Source: Viridibacillus sp050279675
Lineage (GTDB): Bacteria; Bacillota; Bacilli; Bacillales_A; Planococcaceae
Length of the DNA: 34,456 nt
Reading direction: 5' to 3'
Assembly (NCBI RefSeq): GCF_050279675.1
Contig: NZ_JBNNUK010000028.1
Coordinates: forward strand, 1-34,456
Shown: in pieces, positions 15,596 through 23,210 of the stretch
Position numbering within the stretch: the stretch's first letter is position 1
Layout: each line of letters opens with the position of its first letter
Program-made: the position numbers and the translations under genes
The notes under the pieces: model-generated
What the model was told of the DNA's origin: nothing
The model's input: only the letters and a program-made list of their open reading frames with translations
The model's database searches: none

Positions 15596-16534
15596 CTATT
15601 TTAACAGCTGATCAATCCACTCTTGCACTTTTAAACCTTCTTCAAACGAAACAATAAGGGAATCCTTACCGATCATCGAATTATGACACGCCTCCATAAG
15701 ACTTTCAGGCTGAGTGTCTGGAATAAATAATACTTCTTCCCGATCTATTTCACTAACCCATAGTTCTGACCAATTGCGAAGCGTTATCACTTTTTTTGTA
15801 CCATAAACCTTATATTCTAGACGTTCTTCTTGCCCAATCCCTGACAGGCTATTCAATACAATTGGTATGCCACTTTCTGTTTTAGCTAAGGCAGTCACAC
15901 CCGTTTCGCACAAATTCAGATTTTCTGGATATGTCGTCTCGTGTGAAATAATCTTAAAATCACCGAATAGATAATGCGTAAGTTGAAAATAATGCGGAAA
16001 TATCTCTCTTATGAAGCCTCCTTGCTCTCTTGAGGCAATCCACGGATTTTGTTGCCATTTCCTTGGCCAATGTGGGAAGTATGTATGCAATTCAATACGA
16101 ACAATATCGCCAAATGAAGCTGTATTTATCGCTTCTTTAAGACTATGTATAGCCGGACTGTACATTAACGGGAAATGCATTGCTGTTTTGACATTTGCTT
16201 CAGCTGCTGCTTTTACCATTCTCACGCTATCATGTGCATCGTGAGCAAGAGGCTTTTCAGAAAGAATATTCAAACCATGTTTAGCTATTTGTTCTGCCAG
16301 AGGAGCATGACTTACAGGAGGCGTCCCGATATAAACCCAGTTTGGATTTAATTGAAAAAGCTCGTCTAATGTTTCTGCAACTGGAAGTTGATATTTTGTT
16401 GAAATTTCTTCTAGTCTTGATTTATTTTCATCGAATACAGACACGATTTCACAATGAGGATGAGACAAAATTTGATTAATGATTCGCTCCCCTACAACTC
16501 CAGTACCGATTAATGCAAAAGTAGTTTTTGACAT
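15596..16534 (-). CDS. Gfo/Idh/MocA-family oxidoreductase
   Basis: This 312-residue NAD(P)-dependent enzyme has an N-terminal Rossmann domain (FALIGTGVVGERI) and the family EKP motif (NILSEKPLAHDA) near residue 95. The C-terminal substrate domain contains IREIFPHYFQLTHYLFGDF. The family oxidises sugars, inositols or related polyols; no substrate can be read from the sequence. AGGAGAG precedes ATG 16534. It stands alone between the core block and the SASP gene, with a terminator behind it, so there is no operon context. Confidence 0.85.
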   Translation of the reverse strand: MSKTTFALIGTGVVGERIINQILSHPHCEIVSVFDENKSRLEEISTKYQLPVAETLDELFQLNPNWVYIGTPPVSHAPLAEQIAKHGLNILSEKPLAHDAHDSVRMVKAAAEANVKTAMHFPLMYSPAIHSLKEAINTASFGDIVRIELHTYFPHWPRKWQQNPWIASREQGGFIREIFPHYFQLTHYLFGDFKIISHETTYPENLNLCETGVTALAKTESGIPIVLNSLSGIGQEERLEYKVYGTKKVITLRNWSELWVSEIDREEVLFIPDTQPESLMEACHNSMIGKDSLIVSFEEGLKVQEWIDQLLK

Positions 16535-16801
16535 AACGCACTCTCCTTCTTAGGTATTAATATATTTTTTTCTTCCTATTAAAGTCATTCTTTTCAAAAT
16601 GAAAATAATGGCTTTATAAATAGTTAATCATATTGATAGTATAATGAATAGTCTTTGGACCCATTTGATAGAATTGGATAGCTAAAATATTTCTGCCCAA
16701 ATCACTTTTCACTCCCTCTAGTTCTATTTCAACACAAAATACACTCATATGAGTAATATTTCACTAACGGGAAAGACTATTCTACAAAGGAGTGAAGAAA
16801 A

Positions 16802-17071
16802 GTGGCGAAAAAGAAAATATTAGTTCCAGACGCTCGCGTAGAATTAGACAATTTAAAATCTCGAGTTATGAAAGACATGGGTTATGTTGTAGATAGCAAC
16901 AATCCTCATAATGTAAAATACGAAATTGCAAATGAATTAAATATCCCACTGAATAAGGGGTATAACGGAAAACTCACTTCTGAAGAGGCAGGAAAAATAG
17001 GTGGACCGATTGGCGGCAATATGGTTAAAGAATTGGTAAGATTGGCACAAGAACAATTACAAAAAAAATGA
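16802..17071 (+). CDS. Alpha/beta-type small acid-soluble spore protein
   Basis: These proteins coat forespore DNA, protect it from UV and heat, and are degraded by the GPR protease at germination. The 89-residue protein has the family core ARVELDNLKSRVM, the GPR-site-like YEIANELNI, and the strongly conserved YNGKLTSEEAGKIGGPIGG followed by NMVKELVRLAQEQL. The start is GTG 16802 with AAAGGAG eight to ten bases upstream. It is slightly longer than the usual 60-75 residues because of its N-terminal segment. It is monocistronic with a strong terminator. No convincing sigma-G promoter was found. Confidence 0.92.
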   Translation: MAKKKILVPDARVELDNLKSRVMKDMGYVVDSNNPHNVKYEIANELNIPLNKGYNGKLTSEEAGKIGGPIGGNMVKELVRLAQEQLQKK

Positions 17072-17171
17072 AATAGCTACTGATCCTTCTTTAGTAGTTG
17101 AGAAAAACATCAGCCATTGGTAAACCTCTTAGACAAAGAACTCATGACGTTGACTAATATACCTCTAATAT

Positions 17172-17214
17172 AAAGGTTCCAAAGAAAAACGTATTATTTT
17201 TCTTTGGAACCTTT
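17172..17214 (+). terminator. Strong terminator after the SASP gene
   Basis: An 18-bp perfect stem (17172-17189 with 17197-17214) with a 7-base loop and flanking A and T tracts. The rest of 17072-17378 contains only this and a decayed repeat copy. Confidence 0.85.
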
Positions 17215-17254
17215 CATTTGCTCTGTTTAGAAGAGTTTGATCATTTTAATGAGC

Positions 17255-17330
17255 CTTATTGAACAAACGCAATACACTATAATCTAATTATCATAAAATA
17301 CAGGAATGCTGTCACGATAGTAGGATAAAA
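17255..17330. repeat. Decayed copy of the dispersed palindrome, split by about 38 bases
   Basis: The left half (CTTATTGAACAAACGC, 17255-17270) and a degenerate right half (CTGTCACGATAGTAGGATAA, from 17309) are separated by unrelated sequence ending in ACAGGAATG. The same ACAGGAATG-CTG junction occurs at the IS110 remnant near 21105. Confidence 0.45.
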
Positions 17331-17378
17331 AAGGTACTTTCCCTAAGATGAACTTGCTCACTTAGCTGAAGAATAACA

Positions 17379-17933
17379 TTAAACTTCTATAGATAAATCT
17401 ATCCAAATTGTATCCCATTTTTTATCCTGCATACGTTCAGTATATATTGAACTTAACTCGCTTTTATTTTGATAGTATGGAGTAGGTTTAACAATCTTTT
17501 CAAATAAATCCTCTAGTCCATATGGAGCCATTATTTTAAGTTCACTATGACAGATTTTCACAGCTATTGCAGTTGGTATTTCTGTAAAATGAGCAACCCC
17601 ATCAAAAGAAGAATTATAAGGTAGAAATCCATTTTTCATATGCATTCTTGCTTGATTTTTTACTGACCAAGGCTGGTTAGGTACTAAAATTCCTAATTTT
17701 TTTTCTAAATTTTTTTCTGTTTCCCACGATGTATCCGTGCTATCAAAATATATAACATCAATGTCATTTATTGGTGTATTAATGTTATGTAAAACGTCCC
17801 ATACTTTATTTCTAATGAGTCCCGCAGAAATCCAAGCATCATTTAAATTCAACTGTTCAACAGCTTTTAATAAAGATATTATGTAATCGTCATTTTTTAC
17901 AATTTCTTTCAACTGATTTTCGTAATTAGTCAC
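17379..17933 (-). CDS. Nucleotidyltransferase-like protein
   Basis: The 184-residue protein resembles the nucleotidyltransferase-fold family once called DUF925. It has WISAGLIRNKVWDVLHN followed by NDIDVIYFD, whose aspartate pair matches the DxD metal-binding motif. Later conserved stretches are TAIAVKI and MAPYGLEDLFEKIVKPTP. The start is GTG 17933 with AAGGAG eight bases upstream. The substrate is unknown. It sits alone between the SASP gene and a DUF4303-like gene on the same strand. Confidence 0.75.
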   Translation of the reverse strand: MTNYENQLKEIVKNDDYIISLLKAVEQLNLNDAWISAGLIRNKVWDVLHNINTPINDIDVIYFDSTDTSWETEKNLEKKLGILVPNQPWSVKNQARMHMKNGFLPYNSSFDGVAHFTEIPTAIAVKICHSELKIMAPYGLEDLFEKIVKPTPYYQNKSELSSIYTERMQDKKWDTIWIDLSIEV

Positions 17934-18018
17934 TTTAATTCTCCTTTAGACTTACTTTTTTTAACATTATACCGCAAAAATTTTTGTGGATTTAGCTTTA
18001 TAAATTATAAACAACATA

Positions 18019-18072
18019 TTCAACTATCCTGACCCGTTAGTTGAATAAAAAAAAGAGCTGTCTGAACAGCTC
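18019..18072 (-). repeat. Dispersed repeat copy acting as terminator of the DUF4303-like gene
   Basis: The palindrome (TTCAACTA...TTAGTTGAA) is followed by GAGCTGT-CTGA-ACAGCTC (18055-18072), which on the minus strand runs into eight T residues. It begins 10 bases past the stop of the upstream minus-strand gene. Confidence 0.8.
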
Positions 18073-18081
18073 AAAGATCAT

Positions 18082-18648
18082 TCAATCTGGAAATTCTTGG
18101 AGTAATACTTCCAAGAATTTCTCGGCTTTTCCATTAGGGTTTCCATTTTTCGTTGCTTCTTCTGAAAACCAAGAATATTCTAAATCATGAATAATTATGG
18201 GTATTTCTCTTTTGAAAGTATTAATAATAACTTTATTGTCGTGTAATCTTTTTGCTACATTAGAAACTATCTGTAATAGCTCATAATATCCGTTTGGTCC
18301 TTTTCCTATGTAATTATAATCTTCATCATACATTAATGTTTCGTCTTCATACCCAATTTCTTTTATGCCATTTTCCTTAAACCATTGTAATAAAATGTTT
18401 GTTGATTCTTCATCGCCAATAATTTCATTTTCATCTTGTCTCCAATAGGCGTAATTCCATCTCTGCTCACTGAGCTGTGAACTATACTCACAGTCTTCCT
18501 CAGTATTATAACTGATTACAAAAATAGGGATATTATCTGAAGCTTCATTTGTATATACAAAAAAAGATAATGCATATATTCCTTCCTCATTCCAACTTTC
18601 AATAATCGGTTGTATCTTTTTGTACAGATATTCTGTTAAGTTTACCAA
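18082..18648 (-). CDS. DUF4303-like protein
   Basis: This 188-residue acidic, soluble protein has ESWNEEGIYALSFFVYTNEA near the start, then SEQRWNYAYWRQDENEIIGD and a helical C-terminal half. The pattern fits DUF4303, a family of unknown function that has been seen near polymorphic toxin immunity genes. No toxin gene is adjacent here. The start is TTG 18648 with AGGAGG six bases upstream. A dispersed repeat supplies its terminator. Confidence 0.6.
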   Translation of the reverse strand: MVNLTEYLYKKIQPIIESWNEEGIYALSFFVYTNEASDNIPIFVISYNTEEDCEYSSQLSEQRWNYAYWRQDENEIIGDEESTNILLQWFKENGIKEIGYEDETLMYDEDYNYIGKGPNGYYELLQIVSNVAKRLHDNKVIINTFKREIPIIIHDLEYSWFSEEATKNGNPNGKAEKFLEVLLQEFPD

Positions 18649-18734
18649 AGTAGTCCTCCTACGAAAGTAGTTAATCTATAATCCAGTTTATCAAATAATT
18701 GTGCATTTGTATTATTCTTGACTTTTTTACTATT

Positions 18735-18784
18735 CTAAAACTTTAGTTGAATAAGAAAAAAGAGCCGTCTGTTACGGTTCACCG
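18735..18784 (-). repeat. Dispersed repeat copy (half palindrome plus hairpin)
   Basis: TTTAGTTGAATAAG with six A residues and the GAGCCGT/ACGGTTC hairpin; on the minus strand it forms a terminator. No minus-strand gene lies immediately upstream, so this copy may be an orphan. The remaining part of 18649-19033 shows only a possible extended -10 (TGGTATGAT, 18966-18974) before the MFS gene. Confidence 0.65.
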
Positions 18785-19033
18785 TATTATAACTAAATGA
18801 GGTTTTTACATACTAATTTTCTTAATACCTACTACTACCATTAGCAATATCAAGAGAAATGTTCTTTCTTAAATAGTTTTCTGCTAACTCCCTTTCCATT
18901 GTTGATTCTGGTAATTCATTAACCTATTTTTAATAAGAAAGTGTTATTCTTGCAAAAATATTTTATGGTATGATATTTAGGTCATTTATCTACTATGTGA
19001 CAAATTTACATTCATCTAAGAGAAGAGGTACTT

Positions 19034-20224
19034 ATGCACCACACAAAATTATCCAAGAGACATTGGTTGCTCATCTTTACACTTTCTTTATTAACATTTG
19101 TTCTAGGGACAAGCGAATTTGTTATTGTCGGAATCTTAACCGATATTTCCTCGAGCCTTCATATAACAAATGCAAAAGCAGGCACACTCGTTTCTGCGTT
19201 TGCAATTACGTTTGCCATCGCCACACCACTAGTGATGTCAGCGACAAGTCATTTTCCAAAGCGTAAATGGATGTTGTTTTTGATAGGATCTTTCATCGTC
19301 CTGAATGCTTTATGTGTAATCTCGACGAGCTACATCATGCTCCTTGCACTTCGAATTATGACAGCGATTGTAACAGGAGTATTAATCTCTCTTGCCATGA
19401 TTGTTGCAAGTGAAACTATGCCGATTAATAAACGCGGACTTGCTATATCATTCGTTTTCGGTGGTTTCACACTTGCTAATGTCGTTGGAGTACCAATGGG
19501 TATTGTCATCGCCGAATCTTACGGCTGGAATGCCACTTTTATATTAACTACTTCCCTAGGAGGATTGGCTTTTTTGGCATCCTTTTTTGTCTTACCTAAT
19601 GGACTCAGCCAAATACGCAGTTCGATACGGGATCAGTTTTCTTTAATGACCAATCCAAGAATTTTGATGGCTTTTTTCATTCCTGCTCTCGGATTTGGCG
19701 CAACTTATGCCGTCTTTACGTACCTTGTTCCTATCTTAAAGGGAATGGAAGTACCAAATCATTCAATTAGTTTAGTCTTATTTGGGTACGGATTTATCTC
19801 GATTTTCAGCAACATCCTTGCCGGTAAAATTGCCAGCCACAATGCCATCGGTCGCCTTCGGTTTGTTTTTCTCGTGCAGGCAGTTGTTCTGACAAGTTTA
19901 TTTTGGACTACAAACCATTTTATTTTAGGACTAGCAAACATTGGATTGATGTCGTTAATGGCCATCCTCTTAACAACATCTACTCAGCTTTATTTAATAG
20001 ACCTCGCTGGAATTTATCAGCCAAAAGCAACAGGACTCGCTGCATCACTTATGCCAGTGGCAAGCAACGTAGGTATCGCTTTTGGTTCTGCATTAGGCGG
20101 AATTGTATACCATCAAGGGAATTTAATGAATGTAACATGGGTCGGTGGGATAGTTGCAGTCTGTGCGAGTCTCCTAACTTTCTATAGTCATCTTTTAGAT
20201 CAAAAACAAAAGAAATCAGCATAA
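19034..20224 (+). CDS. MFS transporter, DHA1-type drug/sugar efflux family
   Basis: This 396-residue membrane protein has about 12 hydrophobic segments and a short cytoplasmic N-terminus. The first segment contains LTFVLGTSEFVIVGILTDIS and the second SAFAITFAIATPLV, typical of the AraJ/YdhP/PbuE-like DHA1 exporters. It exports drugs, nucleosides or sugars by proton antiport in relatives; the substrate here is unknown. AGAGGT precedes ATG 19034. It is one of the few plus-strand genes of this half, stands alone, and ends in the hairpin at 20337-20375. Confidence 0.88.
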   Translation: MHHTKLSKRHWLLIFTLSLLTFVLGTSEFVIVGILTDISSSLHITNAKAGTLVSAFAITFAIATPLVMSATSHFPKRKWMLFLIGSFIVLNALCVISTSYIMLLALRIMTAIVTGVLISLAMIVASETMPINKRGLAISFVFGGFTLANVVGVPMGIVIAESYGWNATFILTTSLGGLAFLASFFVLPNGLSQIRSSIRDQFSLMTNPRILMAFFIPALGFGATYAVFTYLVPILKGMEVPNHSISLVLFGYGFISIFSNILAGKIASHNAIGRLRFVFLVQAVVLTSLFWTTNHFILGLANIGLMSLMAILLTTSTQLYLIDLAGIYQPKATGLAASLMPVASNVGIAFGSALGGIVYHQGNLMNVTWVGGIVAVCASLLTFYSHLLDQKQKKSA

Positions 20225-20336
20225 AAGGGAAGCAACAAACGCTTAGCATGCTTCCTATGGTATCTCCAAAAGAACCAAAATATTTCCATGCCATCATTAA
20301 TGATTTTACAGTAATCCCTTTATATAAAATTTAAAA

Positions 20337-20397
20337 AAGAAGTATCAAGGACGGTTAGTTGTTCTTTGATACTTCTTTGATACTTCTTTGATACTTC
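20337..20397 (+). terminator. Terminator hairpin whose 3' arm is a triplicated 11-bp repeat
   Basis: AAGAAGTATCAA (20337-20348) pairs with TTTGATACTTCTT. The unit TTTGATACTTC is present three times in tandem (20365-20375, 20376-20386, 20387-20397), so any of three arms could complete the hairpin. It lies about 110 bases past the MFS stop. Confidence 0.7.
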
Positions 20398-20532
20398 TTT
20401 AATATATACTGCTTACTTTGATTCGGTATTTTAAATTTACAGTAACTATTCTATACTTTGGAGTTAGTATAGATGTATGGACACATTGAAGTTAAGTCCT
20501 TATCCTAGAAATTAAGAGAGGACGTGTCCGTT

Positions 20533-20592
20533 ATGAAACAAAAACGCTACAACCAAGAATTTAAAGAAACAATCGTCGAACTTTATCGCACC
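20533..20592 (+). pseudogene. IS3-family OrfA N-terminal fragment
   Basis: The plus strand from ATG 20533 encodes MKQKRYNQEFKETIVELYRT, the characteristic start of IS3-family OrfA helix-turn-helix proteins, preceded by AGAGGAC. After about 20 codons it runs directly into IS110 sequence of opposite orientation, so the rest is lost. Confidence 0.75.
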
Positions 20593-20594
20593 GT

Positions 20595-20998
20595 TACGTC
20601 CGTCTTTCACTAACCGAGCAATGACTAGCGCATCTTTTTTATCGTGCTTTGTCGGTAAATTATCAACCAGTTCTTTCGAACGTTTGACGTGCATTGGATT
20701 GACCATGACGAGTGGGATTCCATATTGGTCTAAAAAATACGCTAAATTCATCCAATAGTGACCCGTAGGTTCAATTCCCACAACTACTTCTGTCTTCTGA
20801 GTTTTTTCATAGTTAGTTGAATCTTTTCATACAAACTTTGAAAGCCTTCTTTTGATTGATGTACAGCAAAAATTTTTCCATCATGCGTCCTCGTTCATCG
20901 ACAAAGCATGCGTAATGAACGCGCTTCGCGATGTCTATACCAACGACGATTGTATTATCAGTCACTTGATTAATTTTGTAATTCATTTTAAAATGCAT
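20595..20998 (-). pseudogene. IS110-family transposase N-terminal remnant, frameshifted and truncated
   Basis: From ATG 20998 the minus strand encodes TIVVGIDIAKRVHYACFVDE, the first catalytic Asp region of IS110 (DEDD) transposases, ending early at 20813. A second frame continues with VGIEPTGHYWMNLAYFL, then PLVMVNPMHVKRSKELVDN and KHDKKDALVIARLVKDGR, also hallmarks of the DEDD domain. A frameshift near 20815 splits the two. The protein is cut off at about 20595, where IS3 sequence begins, and the C-terminal serine-containing Tnp domain is missing. GAGGAGG lies upstream of the ATG inside a hairpin. Confidence 0.85.
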
Positions 20999-21002
20999 TT
21001 AG

Positions 21003-21064
21003 GAGTCCTCCTCGTATGTGATGGGTCAATGGTCGTTGACACTCAGCATCATACTAGAGGACTC
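21003..21064 (-). ncRNA. Long hairpin in IS110 5' non-coding end (possible bridge-RNA remnant or RBS-sequestering stem)
   Basis: GAGTCCTC (21003-21010) pairs with GAGGACTC (21057-21064). Inside it GTATGTGATG (21014-21023) pairs with CATCATAC (21047-21054) with a 2-base bulge, and GTCAA pairs with TTGAC. The transposase ribosome binding site lies in the proximal arm. IS110-group elements encode their bridge RNA upstream of the transposase, but whether this is one is not shown. Confidence 0.35.
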
Positions 21065-21104
21065 TTTTTCTTTCAAGACCCTGAACATCTTTCAAACAGG
21101 AATG

Positions 21105-21125
21105 CTGCCCCGTTAGTTCAATAAG
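21105..21125. repeat. Right half of the dispersed palindrome abutting the IS110 end
   Basis: CTGCCCCGTTAGTTCAATAAG is the right half of the palindrome. The left half is replaced by ...ACAGGAATG from the IS110 side. The change from IS to repeat occurs at the CT dinucleotide. Confidence 0.7.
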
Positions 21126-21138
21126 AGTGTTTTCTTCT

Positions 21139-22010
21139 TTAGTTAAAATTTGTATACTTTTTATAAATTAGCCATTCATTTATTAGATGTCTTATATCAT
21201 TCTTTGCCCAGATTATAAAAGTTTCATTTATACCCAACTTTTGAACTGAATCACTTATAAATTCTTTACCAATTAAATATCCAAGTCGGTTGTAGCCATA
21301 CCTTTTGCCACCACTTAGTCGAAACCATTTTTTCTCTTCTTCCATTGTTCAGTTCTTTAAATCCTCTTCCAGGCTAAATATGATATCCGCATAATTCTTA
21401 TGAAAATAATTAATCCATTCCTCACTTTTATCATCAAAAGATAAGTAAACACTTTCAGGTAATTCAGGGTTTAAAAATTCAGATAGAAACGTAGCAATAC
21501 CTTCTAAATATAGGGAAGTATATCCATCCCAAGCCATCTTTGAAAAATCAAATCCATCCATTTTAAGCTTGGTGAAATGGAAAGAGTGTGCCATTTCGTG
21601 AGCAACTAATACCCTTAAATGTTTCGGTTCATCTGTTATGGTTTCTATGGCAAAATGAATAGTCCCGTCGTGAGTCACATAAGCATTGGAGCCGAATCCT
21701 CCTACAAGTATTTTTACTCGTAAATCCATTTGAATCCCTAACATTGTTGACATCTGTTCATAAACATCCTGTATAATTGAAGGCAAAAATTTAGCAACAC
21801 GTTTCATTACTTTATATTTTGTAGGGTAACGTTTAATAGCAGCATTTAATCTTTCAGGTGTTCTTTGGCAATGAGATTTTCATTAAATACATTCGGAAAC
21901 TTTTCGTAATAAAGCTCTAGATGTTCCAGTGACAATGAATTTTTTGATTCAAAAAGCTCAAAAAATTCAGTATAAACATCAATTACCTCGATTTTTTTAA
22001 CCTGAGTCAT
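21139..22010 (-). pseudogene. Broken zinc metalloprotease-like gene (HExxH, DUF2268-like)
   Basis: ATG 22010 has GAAGGAG eight bases upstream. The first frame stops at 21846-21848. A frameshift near 21850-21880 joins it to a frame beginning RTPERLNAAIKRYP that runs through the zinc motif VAHEMAHSFHF and LYLEGIATFLSE. This frame is stopped by TGA at 21349-21351 but continues in register for about 68 codons (KKWFRLSGGKRYGYNRLGYL) to 21139. The intact protein would be about 290 residues. The HExxH motif with a downstream Glu suggests a gluzincin-like protease; DUF2268 is my best guess. One frameshift and one nonsense codon make it a recent pseudogene. Confidence 0.75.
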
Positions 22011-22056
22011 AATCAATACTCCTTCACAAATAAAATATTTTTGTAGTTTGACTTTT

Positions 22057-22266
22057 TTATTTGACCTTCTTCGTTCTTGTTTGAATGTATTTTTCCGTCA
22101 ATAATCCCGCATTAAACACCGATAAAATCATGATGAAGAAAAATATTACCCGAACGGTTGGATCCCTCTTGTCAGCAATAAACTCAATACTAGAAAAATT
22201 AACATAAACAAAGCCAATAGCAACAAATATAGATAAGATAAATTGCCCTTTTAAAGACTTAATCAT
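22057..22266 (-). CDS. Small two-helix membrane protein
   Basis: This 69-residue protein has two hydrophobic segments (about 9-27 and 38-56) separated by a charged loop (IADKRDPTVR), and a basic C-terminus. ATG 22266 is preceded by AGGGGGCATTTT, a leader also seen before the small membrane gene at 26657-26839. It starts after a dispersed repeat. I do not recognise a family. Confidence 0.6.
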   Translation of the reverse strand: MIKSLKGQFILSIFVAIGFVYVNFSSIEFIADKRDPTVRVIFFFIMILSVFNAGLLTEKYIQTRTKKVK

Positions 22267-22285
22267 AAAATGCCCCCTATAAATA

Positions 22286-22358
22286 TTCTTAAACTGTCCT
22301 GCGTTAGTTTAAGAAAAAAGTGCCACCCCCAGACTTGAAGTAAAGCACCCCTTTTTAT
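22286..22358 (-). repeat. Dispersed repeat copy, variant
   Basis: TTCTTAAACTGTCCTGCGTTAGTTTAAGAA forms the palindrome, followed by six A residues and a weak GTGC/GCAC stem. It lies just upstream of the 22057-22266 gene. Confidence 0.65.
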
Positions 22359-22410
22359 CCAATAATTTACATACATTAACTTATTCAACACATTCGCAAA
22401 AAAACCTCTT

Positions 22411-22491
22411 CTTCAACTAAACTGCCACGTTAGTTCAATAAAAAAAGGCTCTACTCCTTTTTGAAGTAAAGCCCCCCGTTAGTTTAATAAG
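22411..22491 (-). repeat. Dispersed repeat copy, complete, downstream of the cupin gene
   Basis: Palindrome CTTCAACTAAACTGCC...GTTAGTTCAATAA, then the GGCTCTACT/AGTAAAGCC hairpin, then a second half palindrome CCCCGTTAGTTTAATAAG. On the minus strand the hairpin runs into a long T tract and lies about 55 bases past the cupin stop. Confidence 0.8.
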
Positions 22492-22543
22492 AACAGAGAC
22501 GCTTATTAAACAATCGCTCCCGATTCCAAAGGTCTCTAAGACT

Positions 22544-23122
22544 TTAACCTTCAGCAGCTTCGGCATCCGCTTTCGTTCTATGAACAGTACCGAATGGATG
22601 ATTAGGCGGTGCATAGATTGAATAAAGCTTTAACGGCGTATTGCCTGTATTGGTTACATTATGCCATGTGCCAGCAGGTATTATAATGGCATAATCATCA
22701 CCTACATTTTCTACAAAGTTTAAATTATCTTTGCTCTTACCCATTTGAACAAGTCCTTGACCTTCCTCAACACGTAAAAATTGATCAACGTTAGGATGAA
22801 TCTCCAAGCCTATATCTTCTCCAACGTTAATACTCATCAAAGTCACTTGCAAATGATTTCCAGTCCATATAGCAGTACGATAGGTGTTATTTTGCTTGGC
22901 AACTTGATTGATGTTCACTACAAAGGGTTCTCCCCCATGGTCTTTTAATATTGGACTACTGGTATTCCTTTGAGTATTTTGGTACGGCGAAAATTGGTTT
23001 GTATAACTCGCTGCATTTGACATATTCCAATAACCGGAACCCCAAATATTATCCCAGTTATACATTGGTACATAACTGGGGTAAGGATTTGGATGGGCAT
23101 ACATATAATAAGGATTATTCAT
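22544..23122 (-). CDS. Cupin-domain protein with Tyr/Pro/Asn-rich N-terminus
   Basis: This 192-residue protein has a low-complexity first 55 residues rich in Tyr, Asn, Pro and Ser (YYMYAHPNPYPSYVPMY), then a single cupin barrel. The barrel shows cupin motif 1-like IGLEIHPNVDQFLRVEEGQG and motif 2-like IIPAGTWHNVTNTGNTPLKL, with His and Glu residues that could hold a metal. The tail is HPFGTVHRTKADAEAAEG. The Tyr/Pro-rich N-terminus resembles spore-surface proteins, so a spore role is possible but unproven. GGAGG lies 12 bases upstream of ATG 23122, somewhat far. It appears monocistronic. Confidence 0.75.
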   Translation of the reverse strand: MNNPYYMYAHPNPYPSYVPMYNWDNIWGSGYWNMSNAASYTNQFSPYQNTQRNTSSPILKDHGGEPFVVNINQVAKQNNTYRTAIWTGNHLQVTLMSINVGEDIGLEIHPNVDQFLRVEEGQGLVQMGKSKDNLNFVENVGDDYAIIIPAGTWHNVTNTGNTPLKLYSIYAPPNHPFGTVHRTKADAEAAEG

Positions 23123-23210
23123 TGTAATAATATACCTCCAAAAACATATGATTATAAACTCATCATATGTTCCAAGTACTTAAAAGGGTATTATTCTTTA
23201 TTCCGTTATT

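Noticed and set aside
16751..16785. Sigma-G-like promoter (GAGTAAT and CTATTCTA) before the SASP gene
   Set aside because: The start point would fall on the ribosome binding site, leaving no leader, so the match is probably chance.
18082..18648. Immunity gene of a toxin-immunity pair
   Set aside because: The DUF4303-like call could suggest this, but no toxin-like gene is adjacent, so I kept only the family name.
20049..20297. Minus-strand frame of 82 codons over the MFS 3' end
   Set aside because: It is antisense to the transporter gene and has no homology that I can recognise.
20365..20397. CRISPR-like tandem repeats
   Set aside because: The units are 11 bp and directly adjacent without spacers, and no cas gene is present.
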